From the NCBI GenBank assembly GCA_003024985.2, contig PXIH01S0052866.1: a stretch of DNA of 10,068 nt. One strand, given 5' to 3'. The notes beneath the pieces are model-generated. The model was not told where the DNA came from, ran no database searches, and was given only the letters and a program-made list of their open reading frames with translations. The stretch is from Euperipatoides rowelli (Eukaryota > Onychophora > Udeonychophora > Euonychophora > Peripatopsidae). The position numbers were made by a program, and so were the translations under genes. This document shows positions 1-6,315 of this stretch, one piece after another (within the stretch, counting starts at the first letter, position 1; the number at the start of each line of letters is the position of its first letter).

Positions 1-518
1 TTGCCCTGGGGCAACCTAGTAGTTTATAAATTTTTCTACCCCTGTAATAGGTAAGAGAGGAGATTATAGGATTATAGTTGTTCATTGGAAATTTGGTCAT
101 AGCACAAATAGTTGTGAAATACAGTAGGTAAAATGAAAGGAATGGTATAGAAATGAAGAGCTATCGAGATAGGAAGGATTGAGTAAATGGGAAATGATAC
201 TGAAGGAAAATCAACATTGAAAATATTTTTAGAATGGCAGACACAATTAAATAAAAAGTTACAATAAAATATAGAAATAAATAACTTAAAAAATAATATA
301 AAAAGAAAACCACCCCACAGCTTATTCTATATATAATATTAATAAAATCCACTTAGAAAAATTTTTGTTTAAGAAATTTCTAAATGGGGATGGGGGGGGG
401 GGGGGTTCAGAAAGTCTTTTTTTTTTACAAGAGGGAGAATGAAAACTTGTGGGAAAGAGGAGAATTTGTTGTCCTTTTAATTGTTATTTGATTAAAGCAT
501 ATTATTTGTGTACGGTAC
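1..518. other. AT-rich DNA, no gene seen
   Basis: No coding frame, RNA gene or mobile-element end can be supported here. The first bases form a small hairpin (TTGCC/GGCAA around 1-14). A run of G and then a run of T lie near 392-426. The short open frames are low-complexity and rich in F, L and Y, as expected by chance in AT-rich DNA. If the exon call at 519-688 is right, this stretch would be the intron downstream of it. Confidence 0.6.
392..405. repeat. 14-base G homopolymer
   Basis: Fourteen G in a row stand out in DNA that is about 70 percent A+T. A T-tract of about 11 bases follows at 416-426. It is a simple repeat and probably variable in length between individuals. It may also be a sequencing or assembly length error. 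Confidence 0.9.
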
Positions 519-688
519 CTTTATTTTTTAGAAAATTTATCATTTCCACCATAACAGCTGAATTTAAAACTTGATCGAGAAATGGTTTATAAGTGGTGGC
601 CACATTAGAAGGCGATTTCATCATTTTAAAAAATTCTTTGTAAGTTGGAGAACTATTTAAAATATTGGAACCAACATTTGAGAATAAT
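519..688 (-). CDS. Candidate internal exon of an unknown host gene
   Basis: Read on the minus strand, a T-rich tract ending in TTTCAG (AG at 690-689) is followed by 170 bases open in one frame, ending at AAG|GTACCG (donor GT at 518-517). The exon would hold 56 complete codons, with one base at each end belonging to split codons (phase 2 in, phase 1 out). The peptide (starts LFSNVGSNIL, ends MINFLKNK) has a balanced composition and looks like a helical protein segment, unlike the low-complexity frames around it. I do not recognise the protein. No other exon of the same gene is visible, so the neighbouring exons would lie outside the window and the repeats would be intronic. It could still be a chance open frame, since 170 bases without a stop is not extreme. 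Confidence 0.4.
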
Positions 689-1000
689 CTGAAATACATA
701 AAAAAAATTTTAGCCTAATTAAATTTTAAATGTTAGACAAATAAACATAAGTGCTTCAAATAGACAAAATATTAACTCACTAGCTCTTTGGATTCTTAGA
801 TCTGTAAATATGGATTAAAATTCATTTACAATTGATTAAAAATAAATTATATACATTCTACGGTATTGGAATAGGAAATCATTATAGGAAGACATAACTA
901 TTTGGTCTGTCCTACTTGATGATTTTGGACATTATTAGCACAAGCTAATAATAACAAAATTTTTAAGGTGAAAGGAAGATAGATTTTTTGATGATGCCTG
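689..1000. other. AT-rich DNA, no gene seen
   Basis: No open frame, tRNA-like motif or repeat boundary can be supported here. It would be intron if the exon at 519-688 is real. The bases next to 1001 are the flank of the SINE tail. Confidence 0.6.
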
Positions 1001-1250
1001 TTATTTTTATTTTTTTTGTTAATAACTTAAATTGAACTTATAATAATTGAATATATAACTGATTGAAGCTTGTACTAACAGGTTCCTTGATGTTATAAGG
1101 GCAGCGTACTTGGAAAAACCCGAAGCGAGCTGTTAAAGCTAGGGAAAAAACCGTTCCTTAACTGCCCAAACCGAGGCACGAACCTGTACACCTCGGCATA
1201 TGCCTTCGGTTCATCAAGCGGAAGTAAATCCGCTCGACCACGGAACCGAG
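1001..1250 (-). mobile_element. tRNA-derived SINE (Ser/Leu-like head)
   Basis: On the minus strand the head begins at 1250 with CTCGGTTCCGTGG. A perfect polymerase III A box, TGGTCGAGCGG, lies at 1240-1230 and a near-perfect B box, GGTTCGTGCC, at 1184-1175. The A-to-B spacing of about 45 bases, with a GCATATGC-containing hairpin between, resembles a long-variable-arm tRNA (Ser or Leu). A non-tRNA body of about 150 bases follows, then an A-rich tail at 1020-1001. This is the standard plan of a tRNA-derived SINE: transcribed by polymerase III and copied by a partner LINE. A functional tRNA is unlikely, because the acceptor ends do not pair cleanly and the B box has a T in place of the conserved A. 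The head abuts the A-rich tail of the LINE at 1253. Target duplications cannot be told apart from the A/T tracts; a shared AAAAAATAAAAA is the only candidate. Confidence 0.8.
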
Positions 1251-1252
1251 AC

Positions 1253-1351
1253 TTTTTTTTATTTTTTAATAAAATCTTTATTCAAATTTAGCCATTTACA
1301 CAAATAAAAAAATTACAGTACAGTGAACCGAATGAAAAAAAGAAAAAAACT
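1253..1351 (-). terminator. LINE 3' UTR, poly(A) signal and A-rich tail
   Basis: After the ORF2 stop (TAA at 1354-1352, minus strand) comes an AT-rich 3' UTR. It carries a polyadenylation signal AATAAA at 1282-1277, then an A-rich tail interrupted by T (1272-1253). This marks the 3' end of the LINE and sets its orientation. The tail runs straight into the head of the SINE at 1250, with only two bases between. Confidence 0.75.
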
Positions 1352-1829
1352 TTACATTTCCCCATAATTTAGTTTTCTGAAATTTACATAAGAAACTTTA
1401 ACTTTTATATTTTTCTTAACCTTTTTTATCCTAATATTTTTATTTCTATAGATTGGAAATAAATTGTCTTTCTGATAATAATTCTTTCTAAAACCTTTCA
1501 TATTAATTTTTCTCTCTAACCTATACCAATATCATAACTACTAATTAAATCTTTTATAACCTGATCCTTAACTGGAGCCTTTCTATAATACATTTTACCC
1601 ACAAAGGAACACTTTTCCAATCTATTTACCATTAAATTATACTTAACTACTGTATGTAACTCAAATGCCCTATATAACCAACCCCAGTACTCCCTTATTT
1701 AACTCATATGTTATTTTTTCATATGACAAATATTTAAAATTACCAAAAATAAAACTTTGTATTGTTCTTTTATAGTCAGCATAAAATTTACTAGACAATC
1801 TTCCAAAAGGCAAATAATAAATGAATTTA
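1352..1829 (-). pseudogene. LINE ORF2 C-terminal part, left arm of palindrome
   Basis: This is the region after the reverse transcriptase thumb. It reads KFIYYLPFGR, then ADYKRTIQSFIFGNFKYL, then ELNKGVLGLV, the usual 'W/FIFG ... GGLGL' stretch that follows the RT domain in L1/Tx1-like ORF2. A stop follows LGLVI. The coding sense resumes in other frames (KINMKGFRKNYYQKDNLFPIY) and ends RKLNYGEM before the stop at 1352. It is about 90 percent identical to the plus-strand copy at 1840-2242. It keeps a 12-base in-frame stretch (SSKF) that the other copy lacks, so it looks like the less damaged of the two at that point. It lacks the zinc-binding tail that the plus-strand copy still has, which suggests an internal deletion before its 3' UTR. 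Confidence 0.75.
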
Positions 1830-2242
1830 GGATGATCTTTAAATTCATTTATTATTTGCCTTTTGGAAGATATTTTGCTGACTATAAAAGAACAATACAA
1901 AATTTTATTTTTGGTAATTTTAAATATTTGTCACATGAAAAAGTAACATATGAGTTAAATAAGGGAGGACTGGGGTTGGTTGATATAGGGCATTTGAGTT
2001 ACATAGTTATGGTAAATAGAGTGGAAAAGTGTTCCTTTGTGGGTAAAATGTATTATAGAAAGGCTCTAGTTAAAGATCAGGTTATAAAAGATTTAATTAG
2101 TAGTTATGATAAGGTTAAAAAATTGGTACAGGTTAGAGGGAAAATTAATATGAAAGGTTTTAGAAAGAGTTATTAACAGAAATACAATTTATTTCCAATC
2201 TATAGCAATAAAAAAATTAGAATAAAAAAAAGGTTAAGAAAT
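1411..2242. repeat. Large inverted repeat of the LINE 3' region
   Basis: Bases 1411-1829 and 1840-2242 are reverse-complement copies of each other, about 420 and 400 bases long, separated by a 10-base spacer (1830-1839). The innermost 32 base pairs (1798-1829 with 1840-1871) match perfectly. Further out there are scattered substitutions and several small gaps, including a 12-base one next to the core and one of roughly 15-20 bases near 1640-1655. Both arms are the same part of LINE ORF2. The arms stop matching near 1411 and 2242. A single-stranded copy would form a very long hairpin. Confidence 0.88.
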
Positions 2243-2435
2243 ATTGCTATAGCAATATGGAAAATTTTGTCATTATATACATATTGTAGATTTTGCCCAC
2301 CAAGGTCAGATTAAAGTACATAAATAAATATGATAATAATGATAGTAGATGTGTTTTATGTCTAAAAGAAGAAGAAACCTGGAGACATTTATTTTGGGGA
2401 TGTTCTCAGGTTGTATTAAGTAACTGTACCTTCTG
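1840..2435 (+). pseudogene. Inverted LINE ORF2 C-terminal fragment with zf-RVT
   Basis: This is the plus-strand copy of the ORF2 C-terminus, opposite to the rest of the LINE. It is open from the palindrome centre to the stop at 2174-2176 and contains FIYYLPFGR, ADYKRTIQNFIFGNFKYL and ELNKGGLGLVDIGH. After a few broken codons a second frame begins LPTKVRLKYINKYD at 2293. It carries a zinc-binding module C-x2-C (2350-2361), then H and C (to 2409) in RCVLCLKEEETWRHLFWGCS, the zf-RVT tail found after the RT domain in many LINEs. The minus-strand arm lacks this module. The match to LINE coding sense ends near 2425-2435, where the sequence switches to the minus-strand RT. The first frame starts inside antisense sequence of the left arm, so no start codon is assigned. 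Confidence 0.78.
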
Positions 2436-2846
2436 TATCCAGGATAAATACCGTACTTTAATCTTGGTTTCCCCAAAAAAATCTTTACCTCTTCTAAAAT
2501 CTTAAAGAGGATATTTTTTTTAACATGAAAATAACCATCAATAGGAAAAACCATACCTAAAATTTTATTGTGAGTACCTTTTAATAGATTGTTTTTAATG
2601 ACTTTACCCTTATTGATATTGTAAACATAAGACTTGTCCATGTTTATATTAGTTCCAGTAACCTCTTCAAATTCCCTTTTAATTTCTAATGTCTTATTAA
2701 CCTCTTTCCTTGAGTTCACAAAAATAGACAGATCATCTATAAAAGAAATCACTCTTACATTGCATATCTTATCCACTGATCATAAACCTTTTATATTGTC
2801 TTCTATTTTCATCATTAATATATAAGGAAAACAAAATTGTAGAGAG
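2436..2846 (-). pseudogene. LINE reverse transcriptase, palm (FIDD) to thumb segment
   Basis: This is the second half of the RT domain, downstream of the SINE insertion in element order. From the insertion it reads STILFSLYIND, the continuation of the 'PLSP-LLF-LYIN' motif. After a frame change comes ISFIDDLSIFV, with FIDD at 2743-2732 standing for the catalytic Y/FADD box; both aspartates remain. GTNINMDKS is the usual 'G-x-x-N-x-x-KS' motif. The frame stays open through FKILEEVKIFLGK and then loses family resemblance between about 2475 and 2410, where the inverted 3' copy begins on the other strand. The connection to the thumb is missing about 25 residues compared with related elements. The region is not functional because the domain is split. 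Confidence 0.85.
2833..2846. repeat. Left target-site duplication of SINE
   Basis: AAAATTGTAGAGAG here is repeated exactly at 3247-3260 on the other side of the SINE. It is LINE RT sequence duplicated when the SINE inserted. One copy alone gives a continuous RT frame. Confidence 0.85.
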
Positions 2847-3246
2847 GCCAAGGGGCATTGGTGCAGTGGGTTGAGGGCCAAGGCGCAGTGGGTTGAGCAG
2901 CGCTCCTTCGTATTCTTGGTATAAGCCCAAGCTAGCGACAAAGGTTCGCGGCTTGAGCTGTCCGGCCTCGCTTTCAATCTGTCTTTCTTTCTGAAAGATA
3001 GAAAGAAACGAGGTGCTTTCAACCCAGTAGTTCTTATCTTTCGAAGTTATGTTCCACTGCTTGCGTAATGCAACAAAGTTACATGACATGTAGATATGAT
3101 ATCGTCTGAACTACCAGTTGTAAAATAGCGGGTAGTCAGTATTGAAATCATAGATACTGTAAATAGTGTAAATAATGTAAATAGTTTCCTGAATATGATT
3201 CGCCTTAGCCGTCAGGCAAGGTATTGGCGAAAAAAGCAAAAAAAAA
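2847..3246 (+). mobile_element. tRNA-derived SINE inserted in the LINE RT
   Basis: The element runs on the plus strand and ends in an A-rich tail (about 3230-3250). The head has a perfect A box, TGGTGCAGTGG, at 2859-2869 and a weakened B box, GGTTCGCGGCT, at 2943-2953. The head is partly duplicated in tandem (2846-2875 and 2876-2897 share GGCCAAGG and GCAGTGGGTTGAG), which explains the wide A-to-B spacing. The body has a 9-bp hairpin (2984-2992 with 3000-3008) and three copies of a TGTAAATAG-like unit near 3158-3186. The last part, 3199-3231, can fold as TTCGCC...GGCGAA just before the tail; a 3' structure of this kind could be what the partner LINE recognises (inference). It is flanked by 14-bp direct repeats. 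I do not recognise the SINE family. Confidence 0.88.
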
Positions 3247-3260
3247 AAAATTGTAGAGAG
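3247..3260. repeat. Right target-site duplication of SINE
   Basis: This is an exact second copy of the 14 bases at 2833-2846. The leading A residues merge with the SINE tail, so the left edge is uncertain by a few bases. Confidence 0.85.
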
Positions 3261-4186
3261 AGGCGAATCTTGTAAAACTGTATTCTTTAAGACTGTAAAT
3301 TGTGTATAGAACTTGCCACAAGTAAAGGATATAGACTTATGTTTAATTAATTATCAATAAACTTGTAGTGGCATTAACACCAAGGTATTTAACAACCAGA
3401 TATTTCAAATAGTCCACATTAACACTATCAAAGGCTGCTTGGAAATCTACTCTAAGTAATGATTCTTATTCTTATCATTTCCTGAACCAAACTCAATGTG
3501 ATGACTCATTATAGTATTTTGTACTGACCTGTTATTGATTCCATGCATTCCTAAGGAGAGAATTTTTTCCAATTGAGGGTTTATTCTATTTGGAATAATC
3601 CTCTGAAGTATTTTTATGTCCATATTGATCAGTGATATTGGCTTAAACCCGTTCTCAAAAGCTATACCATTTATTTTAGTTTCCCCTTTGGGGATCATTT
3701 CAATAAATGCTTTGTTTTCATTCTCCAATATTTCTTTATTACAGTTAGTTAAAAACAAATAATTGAAAAAAAAATCCAACATCTGTTTATAAAACTTGTT
3801 TGTAATCCTGTCTGGTCCAAGAGATGAATCCATTTTCATGTTTATTAGCCCATAAGAAGTTCATTTTCCGTAATTATTTGATTATTTTCTTCCGATATTT
3901 CAATTATTCCAATTTTATTATTTTTGGACTTATATAACTCAAATATTTTTGGAGTATAAAATCCATTGAATTTTACCTTATTATATTTACTTTTCATTTT
4001 ATTATCAATCTTTTTAATATGATCCCTTTGAGCCATCTTTGCAATGAGGTCTGGTCGAGAATAAACAGTTCTGTTAGATACATATGAACTTATCTTAATT
4101 GCATTTTTTCTTTGTTTAAGATTATTAATTATGCACCATTTAGGAGTATATCTGGTTAAATACTCCTGTTTTTTACACTTATTCAA
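3261..4186 (-). pseudogene. LINE reverse transcriptase, N-terminal and palm part
   Basis: This is the first half of the ORF2 RT domain. In order on the minus strand: a pre-RT segment (4186-3845, lysine- and asparagine-rich, ENNQIITENELLMG near its end); SLGPDRITNKFYK at 3824-3786, the 'SPGPDG-x-x-x-FYK' motif; PISLINMDIKIL at 3641-3606; IIPNRINPQLEKIL; GMHGINNRSVQNTI, the 'GF-x-x-x-RS-x-x-x-NI' motif; DFQAAFD at 3447-3427, with the first catalytic aspartate; and LQDSPLS just before the SINE. Frameshifts occur near 3843 and 3450 and a stop lies at about 3340. RT copies LINE RNA at the nicked target, but this copy cannot be expressed. The motif set fits the L1/Tx1 group. Confidence 0.9.
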
Positions 4187-4547
4187 AATGTTTTGCTTAA
4201 GTTTTCCAAATACTGAATTCTGAATCTATTTTTAACAACTTGTGACGGTATCTGCTTCGTATCTATTAAACTCCTACTGATCATTTTATACATACCACTT
4301 ATATATACTTTTGTCTTGTTTACTTTTTTATTTCAACTAGTAATCCAGTGTTGGTCGAAATTCAACCAATAAGAAAATTCCCTTTGTAAAAAGCCGCCAC
4401 AACGCAAAAACAATGAATGTTTAATTTTTTAATATAAATTTTAGCTATTGCACTCCCTCTCCATATAAACTTTAACTCTGCCAAATCTCACACTCCTCTG
4501 TGCGCACAATATGCTTAAAAAGGGATCCAAAGTTTTCCCTTCACGTA
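4187..4547 (-). pseudogene. LINE ORF2 linker between endonuclease and RT, decayed
   Basis: This stretch joins the endonuclease and RT on the minus strand. Only one short readable piece remains (about 4296-4186, including QIPSQVVKNRFRIQYL), which leads by a frame change into the pre-RT segment. The rest (about 4330-4540) has no clear frame and is a little richer in G+C than its surroundings. A near-palindrome TTGGTCGAA/TTCAACCAA lies around 4353-4371. It could be decayed linker or a further small insertion; I see no target duplication that would decide it. Confidence 0.45.
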
Positions 4548-5297
4548 TTAATATATAGATTCACAACTAATTAGAGACTTTTTAAACATTTGCCGTTTAA
4601 TTTGCACATCTAAATCAAATTTGCCGCTATCAATCTGATTTACTACCTGCTCAGAATAACTTTCACTATATTTTCCCTTCCAATAAATAACTGGTTCCAA
4701 CTTGAACTGTTTAATAACTTTTTGAATACCAATATCAATTTTAAAATAATTCATGAGATGATCTGAGTTAAGCCAGATATTAAATTTTATTTCATAACTC
4801 CAACTCAATGCATCAGTAATCAAGAACCTATCCAATCTGTTTGACGATTTACTATCATATCTAGTTTTAATTTCCGTTTGATTCAGAATTTCAGAAATAT
4901 CATGTAAATTAACTTCCTTATTAAACATTTAATTTTCTTTTCTTTGATCTTATTTATTTACATTCATATCCCCCAAAATCATACACTTCCCATTATTTAA
5001 CACTATATCCTTTTTCAGTAATTTATAAAACTTATCCTGATCTTTGTGATTATGAACATTATACAGACTGATTTTAGAACCATTAATTTCAAGATCCGCT
5101 CTCATCACCCACATATTTATCTTCACCACCTTTTTAAAATAGCTAATCCACCTTTTTTGCTATTTTGTAGAGTTTCATAAATCAGATAGCCTAATCCCTT
5201 TTTACTTTATTCCAAATCTCTGATGATTCACTCTGACTCTCCTTTTTCCTGTAACAATATAAAAGGACAAAATGTCACCCTTGCATTAAATGGATTA
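4548..5297 (-). pseudogene. LINE APE-type endonuclease, main part
   Basis: This is the larger piece of the ORF2 endonuclease, which nicks target DNA to prime reverse transcription. From the insertion site it continues in frame with the piece at 6001-6067, through FCPFILLQEKGES; the QE pair (E at 5248-5246) is the metal-binding glutamate motif. A stop follows at 5230-5228. Then come KKGGLAIL and LEINGSKISLYNVHN in changing frames, and MILGDMN (GDMN at 4973-4962), the family's GD-x-N box. Another stop is followed by an open stretch with SNRLDRFLI (RLDR at 4838-4827) and NSDHLMNYF (SDH at 4766-4758), the catalytic aspartate-histidine pair. All main catalytic residues are therefore still readable although the frame is broken. 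The open stretch ends at 4548. Confidence 0.85.
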
Positions 5298-5301
5298 TTA
5301 A

Positions 5302-5996
5302 CCCCTTCCCATCTGACAAAAATGTTAGCTTTGTGCCAATTTATCTCCACTATTTTGATCATTTTAACCTTTTTTTTAATGTCTTATAAAATTAATAAAT
5401 TTTTATGTAAATAAGTATTATTATATACCATTATAAAGGCAATGAAATAGTCTACAAAATGTTATATTGGAATTTTAATTTATTTTAAATTTTGTCTATA
5501 AAAACACAGTCTACATGTCAGCATAAAAAATGAAAAAAAAAAGTTATTTTACCCCCATTTATATACTTTCTATCAATAAATCCTTTTTTTTTTTCAATTT
5601 GAACATAAAATATTTCTAAAATATAATAAAATATTTATTTGTGCATGATCTGTAAAATTGCAACAATAATTTTCTTGTTCTGACGGCAGATTGAAACAAT
5701 ACAATAACTAGATCGTTTTACATTCTTATAAAATTAGATTCTAAAACGCTCATATTTCTATATATATTTATTTTAATTTTTGATACTTTAAAATGTAGAT
5801 TTTAAAAAGCTATCATAATCTATACATTCATTATAATTTTTAAAACACTAAAATGTAAAAAATATTTAATTAAATGAAATATTTCTTGAAAAAAAAAAGA
5901 TTAATGAAAATATCTTCTTATGACCAATAAAGGCGTCATCCGAGAAAATGTCACATACCATTATGACCGAAATATCGGTCATCCGAAGTTAAGGGG
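5302..5996. mobile_element. piggyBac-like non-autonomous DNA transposon
   Basis: A 695-bp AT-rich element is flanked on both sides by TTAA (5298-5301 and 5997-6000), the target duplication of piggyBac. Its ends begin with inverted CCCCTT. Further inward similarity is weak (CTGAC at about 5313-5317 on the left against TTCGGATGACC on the right). The right end is more structured. A 43-bp period holds two copies of TTATGACC (5918, 5961) and of GTCATCCGA (5935, 5978), and ATGACCGA/TCGGTCAT form an 8-bp hairpin (5962-5981). There is no transposase-like frame, so it would need an enzyme supplied elsewhere. It lies inside the LINE endonuclease. With one TTAA left, the LINE frame reads straight through as NMRLFNNPFN, showing that the insertion came later. 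Confidence 0.82.
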
Positions 5997-6000
5997 TTAA

Positions 6001-6067
6001 ACAATCTCATGTTCACATTAACAATTTTACAGTAGAATGTTTCACAATCTTTTAGCATTGATACCAT
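6001..6067 (-). pseudogene. LINE endonuclease N-terminal piece
   Basis: This short piece is cut off from the rest of the endonuclease by the TTAA element. It starts at a possible ATG (6067-6065) and reads KIVNVNMRLF before the TTAA. VNVN matches the first beta strand and asparagine motif ('INV-N/R-G') that opens the APE-like domain in LINEs. The start of ORF2 is probably close to here. The stretch 6068-6315 upstream shows no clear frame and is taken as the ORF1-ORF2 spacer. Confidence 0.7.
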
Positions 6068-6315
6068 AAAACAAACCTAGAAAACATAATAACTATGTTA
6101 ATTATTATCCTATTAACCTACAAATTTACCTTTTAGCACTTCCGCCACCAACACTTTTACTTTAATTAATTTTAGCTTTTTTGACATTTTTATTTGAACT
6201 TAAAACCTTTAATTCTCCTACTTGGTTTTCCATCTTCCTTTGTCATTTGTTCTTTCTAACTAGACAAAATCTTGTTTACACTATTTTGGTCTCTTTCAAT
6301 TTCAGAGCCAATAAA

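Noticed and set aside
1081-1250. A functional tRNA gene on the minus strand
   Set aside because: The A and B boxes are good, but the acceptor ends do not pair cleanly and the B box has lost its conserved A. The sequence runs on into a 3' body with an A-rich tail, so a SINE explains it better.
1757-1839. N-terminal part of the plus-strand frame that starts MYCSFIVS
   Set aside because: It is the antisense of the left palindrome arm and not the true upstream coding sequence. Only the part from 1840 on has LINE coding sense.
2306-2410. C-terminal end of the minus-strand frame running from the RT
   Set aside because: It is the antisense of the plus-strand zinc-binding module. The frame stays open by chance past the rearrangement point.
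2769-3089. Minus-strand frames of 106 and 80 codons across the SINE
   Set aside because: They run through SINE sequence, so only the last few codons beyond 2846 have LINE meaning. They are not genes.
4330-4540. A separate insertion in the ORF2 linker
   Set aside because: Base composition differs slightly and a near-palindrome is present, but no terminal repeats or target duplication could be matched, so it was left as decayed linker.
5223-5414. Plus-strand frame of 63 codons
   Set aside because: It crosses the LINE-transposon junction and is antisense to the endonuclease on one side.
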